From positions 1 through 62,070 of the forward strand of contig NAVB01000706.1 in NCBI GenBank assembly GCA_002179805.1: DNA of 62,070 bases. Direction: 5' to 3'. The notes below the pieces were generated by a model. The model saw nothing but the letters and a program-made list of their open reading frames with translations. It was not told where the DNA came from and did no database searches. The DNA comes from Acanthamoeba lenticulata. Its lineage: Eukaryota > Discosea > Longamoebia > Acanthamoebidae. Made by a program: the position numbers and the translations under genes. Within the stretch, counting starts at the first letter, position 1, and each line of letters starts with the position of its first letter. Shown here piece by piece: positions 53,201-62,070 of this stretch.

Positions 53201-56200
53201 GTGCTGAAGTTCATCGTCGACGAGTTGCGAATGCCCCAGCTGTCCTCCGACATCGGTCGCGCGCACGCTCGTGAGCATGGAATTCATGTCGACACGCCAC
53301 GACATGACACGGGAGGCCATTCGCACCTGGTCGAGGTGTAGCCATTGAGCGCGATGATGATGGCGTCGCTCAGGTACGGGATCACGTCCAGCCGCAGGGC
53401 CGAGTCGCGGAACAGCGCCTTCAGCACGTTGAGCGCGTGGATCTGCGCCTGCTCGCTGATCTCCACGGACGAAGCCTACGGGGCGCCCATGTACGTCAGC
53501 AGCCACCTTAAGCTGCAAGCGATGACGAGAACGAGGCAGACGTACAGCTGGACTGGACTGCTGCTGTTGTTGTTGCTGCTGCTGAAGCTGCTCGTGGATC
53601 TCGAGCTGCTCCGTGCGGCCGCCGCAGGCGATGCGCAGCAGGGCCTGCATGGCTTGCGCCGTGAGCACCTTGACGCCGCCCCGTCGGCGGCCGAGCACGA
53701 TCGTCTCGGCTCGGAGGATGGCGCAGAAGCAGTAGGGCAGGCCTGCGCTACGCCTCGTGATCGACTTGAAATCATCGTTCTCGATCACCCGCAGCAGATG
53801 CTAGCAGCGTACAGAAAAAACGTAGCGTGAGCTGTTTGACATTCCTTTACAGCACGCTTGAACTGGCCGAGGAGGAGAGGAATGTGGGGAATGCCGAACC
53901 TGGATCCAGGCGCTGGGCAGCGAGTAGAGATCGGGGTTGGCGCAGGAGAGGAGGTTCTCCGCGAGGAGCTGGAAGCCCAGGTAGGACTTCTCCAGAGCGC
54001 CCCTGTGGCGCGACGACAGCATGATGTGCATGAAGAGCTCGCCGGCCTCCTTGATGCCGTCCTCGCCCATCACCGCCTGAAAACGTTCGGCTCAACATTG
54101 AGCGAAATACGTCGACGCACGTGAGGAGGGGCAGGAGACGAACCAGTTTCTGCTGCGGCGTGGGGACCGGGACGGCGTTGACGAGGGAGCCCAGCAAGAG
54201 GCCCACCTCCTTGATGGAGAGCCACGCGCACACGGCCAGGTACTGGCCTTGCGGCGTGCCGTACTCGATGTCGTTCTCGCCCTCAATCGCGCCGCTCACC
54301 TCGTACTCCTGCGCTCATCAAGTATTCAAAGAACGCGTGGTCAACTCACTAAACATTCCAAGGATTCTCTGACACTGGCGGATACCTCGGGGATGGTCTG
54401 GGCCGAGGTGAGGCCCTCGGGGCTGATGGCCGAGACGATGGGCAGGACGAGGTTGGTGGCCTTGCGCAGGCAGGCCACGAGGCGATCGAGCTGCTGCCGC
54501 CAGTCGGCGATCTCCTTCGGGTCCTTGAGTGCCTTGAAGTTGACGTCTTGCAGCATGTAGCGGATAGCCAGCAGCGGGCCGTGGATGGGCGTGCGTTGCG
54601 ACGCGCCCACCAGGTCGGCCGTCGCGCAGGCGACATGGCGCTCCAGCTGGCTGATGGTCTCGCCAAAGAAGAACTGCGACGGCGCGACTATCGTGCAGTC
54701 CGAGTCAGTGCTGACGTCAGCAACGCGCTTAAGGGCGGGCGGGAGGCGTCGTACGGCGGTGCGGGTTGAAGCTGGGCGAGTCGGCCAGGTGGGGCGTGAC
54801 CCGCAGCGGTCGACCGGCCTCGTCGGGGCCGCCGCTGACCTCGATGAACCAGCCCAAGGCTAGCACGTACTTGCTCAGGATGAGCCGGAAGACCAGGCTG
54901 CCCGTATCCGTCTCTCTCGTCTTTTGTTTTTTGTAGGTCACGTCAGCATGCATACACGTCAGGCTGACGTCAGCACACACGGGGAGGAGGGGCCGGACCC
55001 GAGGCGAGTGCATCATCCAGAGGGCCCAGCGCATGAGCGAGGCCACCTTGGTCGGGTCGGCGAAGCCCGGCAGCGGGGCGGGGAATCCAAACAGGACCGC
55101 CGACGCGCTGTGGCGCATCGAGTCGATGTCGTCCCACAGGGTCAGCACCAGGGCCGACGTGCTCACTGGCGCGTAGGCGTCAAACGCGGCCAGCTTGCCA
55201 TAGTCCCCTTCCTTGTCTGTGCGCGCCACCAACCGCGCGCATAGGCCGAGGCAGGATCAGCAGAGGCCGACAATGCCACTGGCAGGCGAGCGGTTGGGTA
55301 CCTGCGCCAAACACGTTGAGGAGCTCGCGGTAGAGGGCGACGGCGGTGGCCTTGCGCTGGTAGGACCCACCCGGGTAGAGCGCGAACGTGACGTAGGCCT
55401 GGTACCACTTCAAGAAATCGGCCACCAACGGTTCCACGCTGTGATCCCAGCCCCCGATTAGCCCCAACCGCGGCTTTGAAACTAAGAAACCCAGACAGCG
55501 CGAGACGAACCTCTCGGCGAGGCCCTCTTCGTCGGGCGCGTCGGACTTCTTCCGCTTGGCGAGCTCGTGTCTCCGCTTCTGCTCCGCGTAGACGCAGTCC
55601 TTGAGACGCTGGAGGAACTTGCCGATGCGCGGGATCGCGCTCTGGCGGAGGGACTGCGAGGCGGCCTTGATATTGACCCACAGAAAGTATTTCATCATGT
55701 GGAATTCAAAGTAGGTCGGGCTCTCGGTGGTCTTCTTGCCCACGCAGATGAGCTCGAGCGCGTCGTTCCGCAGCTCCTCGTCGCTGTGCCCGAGCGCGAT
55801 CCGAATGAGCGCCGGGATCGGCAGGTGGAGGCCCGACTGCGCCGACGAGAGGCTCACGATGGCCGCCGCCGCCGTCGTGGCCGTGGCCATGGCCGCGGGC
55901 GCCTCGGTCTTGCCCGGAGCGTCCGCGTCCTCGCTGAATGACGAGGACGAGGTCTCATCGTCGTTGGCCTCGAGGTGCTTGGCCTCGATGAGGCCCATCT
56001 TGCGCGCCGTCTTGAGCACCGAGATGAAGCCTCGCAGGCCCTCCGAGGTGATCTTGGCGGCCGTCCCCTCTGGCTCGGCGCTGCCAGCGGCCGGGCCGCG
56101 CAGGGTGCGCTCGCGCAGCTCCTCGCGGCGCAGCTTGGCGGCGCTCCACTGGGCGATGGCCTGTAGGAGGTGAGCCGTCTCCTGCGGGAACACGGCCAGG

Positions 56201-59125
56201 ACCGACGGCAGCGCGTAGAGGGCCATGCCGTGCCGCTCGTTCTTGTTGGGCGAGCACAGCAGCTCAACCACGGGGACCACCCACACCTGGATCATGATGA
56301 TGTTGATGATGAAGAGGACGACGATGACGACCAGGACGATGATGGTGTAAGAAACAAGGCTGGTGAGAGAAACGGGGCGGGGGTGAGGGTCGAACCGGGC
56401 GGCACTCGACCAGCGCGGCCTGCTGGGCCGCGGCGGTGTCGGGCTCGTGCTCGTGCGCCTTCTTGCGCTCGTTGTACAGCGACGTGAGGAAGCTCTCCAC
56501 GACCCGGCTCGCCGCGTTACGCGCCGTCGGTTCCCTGGAATACAATTTTTAATCAAGAATTCATAAAAATATTAAAAAGAATAATAAGTGATTATTCGAA
56601 GAGAAAAGGCGCGCACTTGACGGAGCGGAGCATGGCGGGGAAGAAGTCCTGCTTGATGGTGAAGATGTGTTGCGCGCCCAGTCGGTTGAGCAGCAGCTGG
56701 ATCGTCGTATACTTGGCCTGCAACCACCAATCAGCAGGAGAAGAATGCAAGGAATGAAGGTTGGCAGCTGTTGCGGACCTTGATGTGGTCTTCTACGTGG
56801 AGAAGACGCGCGACGAGGGCCGTGAAGAAGTGCTCGTAGTGTTCCCGCCTGGCGCAGGCCAGGAGGACCGGCCGGAGGATGTCGTAGACGTCGAGCACGT
56901 ACTCGAAGATCTTGCTCACCTGCTGCACGATCGACTCGCTCGAGTCGTTCCAGTTGAGCCACACCAGATCGAGAATCGCACTGCAACCGGAGTTGTCGTT
57001 AAACCACACCCAATCAGTTCTGATTTCGACAACAAAGCGGCCAATCAAAAGCTGGAGCGCAACGCACGCCTGGAGGTCGTCAAAGAAGACGTCGGGCGTG
57101 GCCTGGAAGGGGCCCATGACGGCTTCAGGCGCAAACCCGTGGGCCGAGGCCGTCAGCAGCTCCTTCATGGTCTGCAGGATGTCGGCCAGCGTCTGGAAGG
57201 CGAAGCGCCGGGTGAGGATCTCGCCGCCGGTGCCGCAGATGCGGCACAGGTCGGTGAACAGAAAGTCCCACAGGATCGTCACTTGCCGCTCGCGCCCCCT
57301 GCGGTCATGATGGTGACGTCATCAGCGTCATTAACTAGGATCAGAGCCTGAGGAAGAGGACGCACTCGACAGCGAACGGCGTGGTGATGGTCTCGCGAGG
57401 GAGCGAGATGATGAGGCCGCGGTAGATGGCCAGGCGGGCATGCGAAGACAGGCGGGCAAAGTGTTGGCGCAGCGAGGCGTCGGCCAAAGATCCGAACGGA
57501 AACAGAACGTCGTCGGTGTCGAGCGAGACTGGTTGGTTGAGCTCGAGCTTCACGAGGAAGGCGGACAGGAGGCTCGGCCGACTCGCTTCTGGCGACTCGG
57601 GCCCGACGCCGAACACTGCGGTCGTCAGCTCGCGCTGGAACGAAGCCAACAGCGCGCTCGGGATCGTGTCGGGCGAGCCTGACGTGGCGAGTCGACAACA
57701 AAGATGGGACGCAAGAAGGAGAAGCGTGCATCAGGGAAGAGAAGATCAAAGTGGTGGCGGTGGCGGTGGGCACCTGCGCGAGCGGCCTCGCCCAGAAGGA
57801 TGACCTTGAGGAAGCCGCACAGGCTGAGACCGGCCGGGCCGATGAGGTCCCGGTTCTCATTAAGGCCCTTCAACACCTGCAGGCTGCGCAGAAATGATGT
57901 TTAGATGACTTGAAATATAACAAATAAATCTTAAAATTGAAATCAATATTTATATTTAAAAATCAAAATCAAAATGAAAGGGACAAAGCGAAGAGCAATA
58001 AGTAAGTACCAGCACTGGAAGAGGGACTGGAGGACGACGTGCGACGAAGGCACGTGGAGGTAGAGATTGACGAGCTGTGGCGTGAAGCGGGTAAGGACGA
58101 TGATGAGGACCTTGAGCAGAGCCTCGCCATCGTCGATCGCCTGCCGTGAGGCCGGGGTGGCGATCGACTGGTCGAGCAGCGGCAGGCACTCCTGCAAGTA
58201 CCGCGAGAAAAACTGCCAAAGCGAGAGAGAACGTCATCATCATCAGCAACAGCATTACCATCGGCCAGCTCGCGCAGGACAAGAGAGGGGAAGGGGGAGG
58301 ATGAGGACCCACCTTGAGCAGCACACAAAGGGAGTCGGTGGAGGCGGCCAGCACGGTGATGGCCGCGTCCGCTTCCATGAGCGCGACCACGCTGGGCAGC
58401 TTGGGCGCCAGCGCGAAGGAGGGCTCCTGCAGGAGGTCGCTTCCACGCTCGTGCTCGGCTTCGTCGGTGGTGATGGTGGTGGCCGACTCCGCCAAGCCAT
58501 GATCGCCGCGCTGCAGCAGGGTCGCCAGCCATGGGCCCAATCGCTCGTGAAGCACGCGCTGCAGCACCGACGAGAGCCACGACGAAGAAGATGAAGGAGT
58601 GGGCGTCGTGGTAGTTAAAGAGGAAGAGGGAGAGGATGTTGTGACGGGCTTGCCGCAAAGCTTGACCAAGTTGATTATGGTCCCGTGTAGCGGGAGGCCG
58701 TCAGGCGACAGCAGCAAATCGATAAGCACGCCCAGAGTTGCGCTAACCTGCTGCTCCTCATCCGCTGCCAGCGTGTCCGCAGGCAGCTCGCGAGGCAACG
58801 ACGATGCTGCATTTCGACAACAAGCAAATGGTGCTGTTAATACAACACAAATGCAAATTTAAATTTGCAATCCAGTACCAATCTTTTTGATAGAAAGGGT
58901 TTGAGCCTTCCATTGATTTGATTTCAAGCACCGTTGCAGTTCAAGCACGTAATCGCGCGGTGCAAGGCCGGGGCGTTCTCCGTACGAGCCGATGAATTCG
59001 TCTAGGCGCGCAATCAGATCTGGTCGCACGACGGCCTGTTCTGGCGGGCGCCGCAACACGGGCTGCCGCTTGTTTAGGGTGATCTTCTTCATGAAGGTGC
59101 CCCCTATCAAGTTGCCCGCCTTCAT
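50299..59125 (-). CDS. THADA/Trm732 homologue (DUF2428), about 2,400 aa
   Basis: Long, about 20 exons, start ATG 59125, stop TAA at 50299. An alpha-solenoid (HEAT-like) protein. DUF2428 landmarks are VLPIVSAISPEGLTSAQTIP (about 54470-54390), then VCAWLSIKEVGLLLGSL, LSSRHRGALEKSYLGFQ and ITRRSAGLPYCF (about 53760-53730), which are the conserved core of THADA and yeast Trm732. In yeast Trm732 works with Trm7 in 2'-O-methylation of tRNA C32; human THADA has been linked to the same complex. The N-terminal third is more divergent (FMKKITLNKRQPVLRR). The last 700 residues, coded in one large exon 52389-50299, are Ala/Leu/Glu-rich HEAT-like helices. Exon ends are inferred, and length is approximate. 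Confidence 0.85.
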
Positions 59126-59385
59126 CTTTTCAACGCAAAAACGGTCTTTTGCTTTGTCTAAATATTAACAAACCGATTCAACCATTTTGCAAAGCGTTTC
59201 AAAAACATTTTGTTTCGCGTAGCCCTTAATTTGTCATCTCCAGTCAGCAGCACATAAGCTTGGCGTGGTCTTAGATGTTTGCTTTTTATTTTACCTGCTT
59301 GAAATGGAGTCGAGAACATGTTTGATCCAGATTGGCAGCTCTATATACAAAGTTACAAGGCCGAAGATCAAACTGTTCTTCCTGC

Positions 59386-60374
59386 TCACGGGTTGAGCAA
59401 GTTATGGATGTTGGAACGCTTGGGCTCCATTTCGGCCATGCTGGACGGATGGGCCACGGGCTCCAGGTGCTCCGTACCCCTATAGACAGAGCTGCGGTTC
59501 CTGTCTCGAGCCCGGAACGCTCTGATCCCACAGGCATTGCAGAGGCTGCACAAGCGTTGCATGCACGATTAGAGGATGCCATTCAAGTGTGGAGTTGGTA
59601 GGAAGGCGTACATCGTTCCTCGTGGACCCTTGCGCCATTGGGTCGTTTGGTTACGGCCACACTCAGCGCAGGCTCGAGTAGAGTCTGCGGCATGCTTGGG
59701 CGCCTTGGTATGGGCCTTGAGGTTAGCCGAGCCGCGTAGATCGCCGGTGACTTGCGGCGGGGAGCGAGAACCAGGGACTTGAGGCGAAGAGTCCCGATGG
59801 CCAGCCGTCGAGTAGGGCGAGACCCTGTGGCCCTTGATCCGGCTGAACCTGCCTGGGTATTCATGGCTCAAATCCGGGTTCTCAGGCACGCAGTCGCCGT
59901 CGTCGGCCAGAGCGAGTTGAGGCGAGGTGGGCGGTGATGGGGAAGACGAAAGCAGGCGCGTTGGGGACAATGACAAGGCAGAGGGCAGCGAGTAGGTGCT
60001 CCGGAAGTTGGGCAGGCAATGGCTGCTGAAAGTTGGTGGGATGGTGGCCGAACTGCTCGTCGTGTTGCGTAGTGGCTCCTCCGGTCGTGCATGCCGCGGG
60101 TGGGGCTCAACTCGGCGCTCGTCCAGCATACCAGCGTAGAGTTGAAGTAGCGAAAGGCAATCATGTAGAGGTTCGAGCTGACTGCCCGGGTTGGCGGGCT
60201 GAGTCATGGCCGCATGACTCAAAGCTTGTATCATCTCGGCCTGCCTGCATATCTGGAGACGAGTAGTGCGTCAAGGACTGACTGTGAAACCTGTGGTCAA
60301 AGGCCATAGAGAGGAGGGAAAGCCAACGGTACCTGCGAAAGCAAGAGCTGTGTCATGCGGTTCTCCTTGCTCAT
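59386..60374 (-). CDS. GATA-type zinc finger protein 2, 280 aa
   Basis: Three exons (60374-60333, 60252-59612, 59545-59386) total 843 nt. The N terminus is a short helix with Gln/Leu (NRMTQLLLSQICRQAEMIQA), then a Ser/Pro/His-rich region of about 150 residues. The GATA finger is CAECGRNQTTQWRKGPRG, then, after intron 2, LCNACG (C-x2-C-x17/18-C-x2-C). The C terminus after the finger is Arg-rich (IRAFRARDRNRSS), then a short Pro/Glu tail. This GATA gene has its finger intron just before LCNAC, a different position from the one at 8634. Sequence-specific DNA binding is the expected role. Confidence 0.85.
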
Positions 60375-60866
60375 CTTGAGTGGACCTCTTGAGGGAAACG
60401 TCTAACAAAGAAAATAAGCGCTCACGTTGGGCGGTTGAGTGTGCGCGTGACCTCCGACGAGCACCGTGTGCTGGGTTTATGCAAGTATGGTGTCTTGTGG
60501 CCGGGAGAGTGATCTGCACCACGCACAACTACTGGGCACGCGGTTTCGATCTGGGGTACGGTTACCTTTCGGTGTTTCTCCCTCAACCAGGCAAAAAAGG
60601 ACCACTTGCCTATTCAGTCATGGTCACTTCATTTGACGTTGGAGATCCTTATCGGATCACACGTGAACCGCAACGTGTGCTCCGTTTTCCGATTGAAAAA
60701 GAATGCGTTTTGGCGCCTAGTAGCATCGTCGGCTCGGTGCGATGGAACGAACCAGGCTGCCGATTGGAGAAAAAGGAGGAAGCAGTGCTCGGCCTCCTCT
60801 GCCTAGACCCCTGGCCAAAAAGGCGGTCTGGGCAACGCCTTGTGCCTTGGCCTGCCAAACTGGTTC
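60375..60866. promoter_or_regulatory. Intergenic region upstream of second GATA gene
   Basis: About 490 bp between the GATA start and the stop of the possible DIL gene, both on the minus strand. A plus-strand open frame (about 60395-60904) crosses the stop region but has no support. I see no clear TATA box; a long pyrimidine tract is absent. Nothing certain. Confidence 0.35.
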
Positions 60867-62070
60867 TCACAGGGTTTCCCGGAATACGATGCTTTCCGGC
60901 CTGACCGTCGCCTGGCGGTAGTCCGCCTTGGTGGGCGTCAGCGGCGGCCCATGGGCGCTGAGCTTCAGGCTTGCCGCCGCAGTCGACGACGCGCTCGAGC
61001 GGCGGTCCCGCTGTTGTTGGGGAAGCCGTGCAGCCATCTTCTTCAGCATGTCCAGCGCATCGCGCGGCACTCCGCCGTTCCTGCAGGCCGACGACACACG
61101 ACACGCACGCAGGACACACACACACACACACAAACACACGCGCGCGCCAGACGCACATGCAACACGCACGCGTGCGCACAGCAAACCGCACTCATCAGCG
61201 CCAATGCATGAGGCCTGTGTTACAACACCAGGCACAAGCCAATGGGAACAACACGGGCCATGATCACCCAGGGGCACAAGGAACTGGGGGAGTTGGGGAA
61301 GGAGGTGGCCGACAGGGCCCTGGTTACCCTCCAACAATCGAGAAGGTGACCGCTTAGAGGGCCTCCATACGACCGCGCAACTCGCGAGCCCGTTGTCAGG
61401 CACCCCAACAGAGCTGTTGCCAACGCGATCTTCAAGAAGAAAAAACGTGCTTGAAAATCGCGCGGCCGGTGCCCAACAACACACCAAACGGACACAGTTT
61501 GCGCACAACTGAGTTTGTGTGTCATGACAACAAAGCTCCAAACGTTTATGTAACAAATTAATTTCAAAAAATTCGTATAAAATACAAATTACAAATAATA
61601 AACTATTGTGACAAGCGTCAATTGACTTATCGTTGTAAACAGTCTGAAAGCTTACGAAACTGTTGCTAACATTTACTCTACAAACAGCGACCACGTGGTG
61701 TCCCACGTATTGTAGACAAATTTAGAGGAAACAGCCAAAAGCTATCATTTGAAAGCCGACAAAGACATTAACGCCACATTATTATACAGGGTGGGGGGTG
61801 AACCAACGCTCATAAACGCCAAACGTAACATTGAAACGAAGTAAACATGAAACACGAACTCTGAAAAGGAAACAGGAACACGTGGCTAAACAAGCGCTGT
61901 GCATACCCTGACTCCGGCTTGAAGGACGAGGCCAGGTGGAGTAGTTGCTTGGGCGTGAGATTAGGGAAGGCTTCACGCACGTCTGCCTCATCGGAGAGCA
62001 CACTCATGTCGAGCGCTAGAAGCGAAGCAACCTCGTTAACGTGCGCCAGTTGCTTCCTGTTTTTTTTTTT
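60867..62070 (-). CDS. 3' end of a possible DIL (dilute) domain protein
   Basis: Partial: the gene starts beyond the right edge. Exon at the edge (about 62063-61907) reads KQLAHVNEVASLLALDMSVL, then ADVREAFPNLTPKQLLHLAS. Joined across an 826-nt intron (61906-61081), the last exon (61080-60867) reads NGGVPRDALDMLKKMAARL, then a Ser-rich basic tail ending FRETL. The pattern FPNLTPKQLLHLASSFKPE followed by VPxxxL is like the C-terminal part of DIL domains in class V myosins and in Ras-associating/DIL proteins, where the end is also an LxP-x-Q-x2-x-L helix. The identification is only moderate. Confidence 0.5.
61114..61139 (+). repeat. CA dinucleotide microsatellite in long intron
   Basis: About 12 CA units with one interruption, inside the 826-nt intron of the DIL-like gene and followed by a CG-rich GCGCGC stretch. 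Likely length-polymorphic. Confidence 0.85.

Noticed and set aside
60395..60904. Plus-strand ORF upstream of the second GATA gene
   Set aside because: Overlaps the end of the DIL-like exon and has no domain or splice evidence.
1..62070. CRISPR arrays, bacterial operons, insertion sequences or transposons
   Set aside because: No spacer-repeat pattern, no terminal inverted repeats with transposase or reverse transcriptase motifs; gene structure is eukaryotic throughout.

Overview
The window reads as nuclear DNA of a free-living amoeba, most like Acanthamoeba or a close discosean relative. This is an inference from content, since no ribosomal or organellar marker is present. The evidence is intron-rich genes with GC-rich exons, small introns, very short intergenic gaps (often 75-260 bp), and a typical amoebozoan repertoire: an LRR-less ROCO kinase, two GATA-finger proteins, F-box proteins, an NGCPWD-repeat protein, and threonine-rich surface proteins. 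About 26 protein genes and two tRNA loci are supported. Both ends of the window are 10-base homopolymers and both end genes are cut, so it looks like a whole assembly contig.

Layout from left to right. 1-663: 5' part of an acidic protein of unknown function. 1068-9.8 kb: ROCO kinase, small coiled-coil protein, GATA-finger protein, single-C2 protein. 10.1-16.6 kb: a type II membrane two-domain glycosyltransferase and a mucin-like type I surface protein. 16.9-24.6 kb: carnitine acetyltransferase with mitochondrial and peroxisomal signals, a nicotinamide riboside kinase-like gene head to head with a ParB-like protein, and an F-box/LRR protein. 24.6-26.3 kb: an ordinary tRNA-Thr(CGT), a small basic protein, and a tRNA-Leu(TAA) whose 3' half lies upstream of its 5' half. 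26.6-35 kb: a giant helical-bundle repeat protein. 35.5-39.2 kb: TAM41, a mini-LIM protein, a tail-less cytochrome b5 with an N-terminal anchor, and a membrane coiled-coil protein. 39.4-45 kb: an FHA-RING ligase, an RCC1-type surface receptor and a secreted relative. 45.1-50.2 kb: a DUF4246 oxygenase-like protein, an F-box/NGCPWD repeat protein, another F-box protein. 50.3-62 kb: a THADA/Trm732 homologue, a second GATA protein, and the 3' end of a possible DIL-domain protein.

The genes do not form one pathway. Themes are mitochondrial lipid and acyl-carnitine metabolism (TAM41, carnitine acetyltransferase, cytochrome b5), ubiquitin ligase adaptors (four F-box or RING genes), tRNA biology (two tRNAs and a Trm732 homologue), and a family of cell-surface proteins sharing one ectodomain that I do not recognise (12.8-16.6, 41.3-43.4 and 44.2-45.0 kb).

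The most notable observations are the circularly permuted tRNA-Leu gene, whose two flanks can base-pair over 13 bp; the shared ectodomain in three surface-protein genes; and a 5' splice-site preference for GTNCG (GTACG commonest) in place of GTAAGT, with two GCACG variants. Exon joins were made by hand; where the sum of exons is a multiple of three the model is stated as such.
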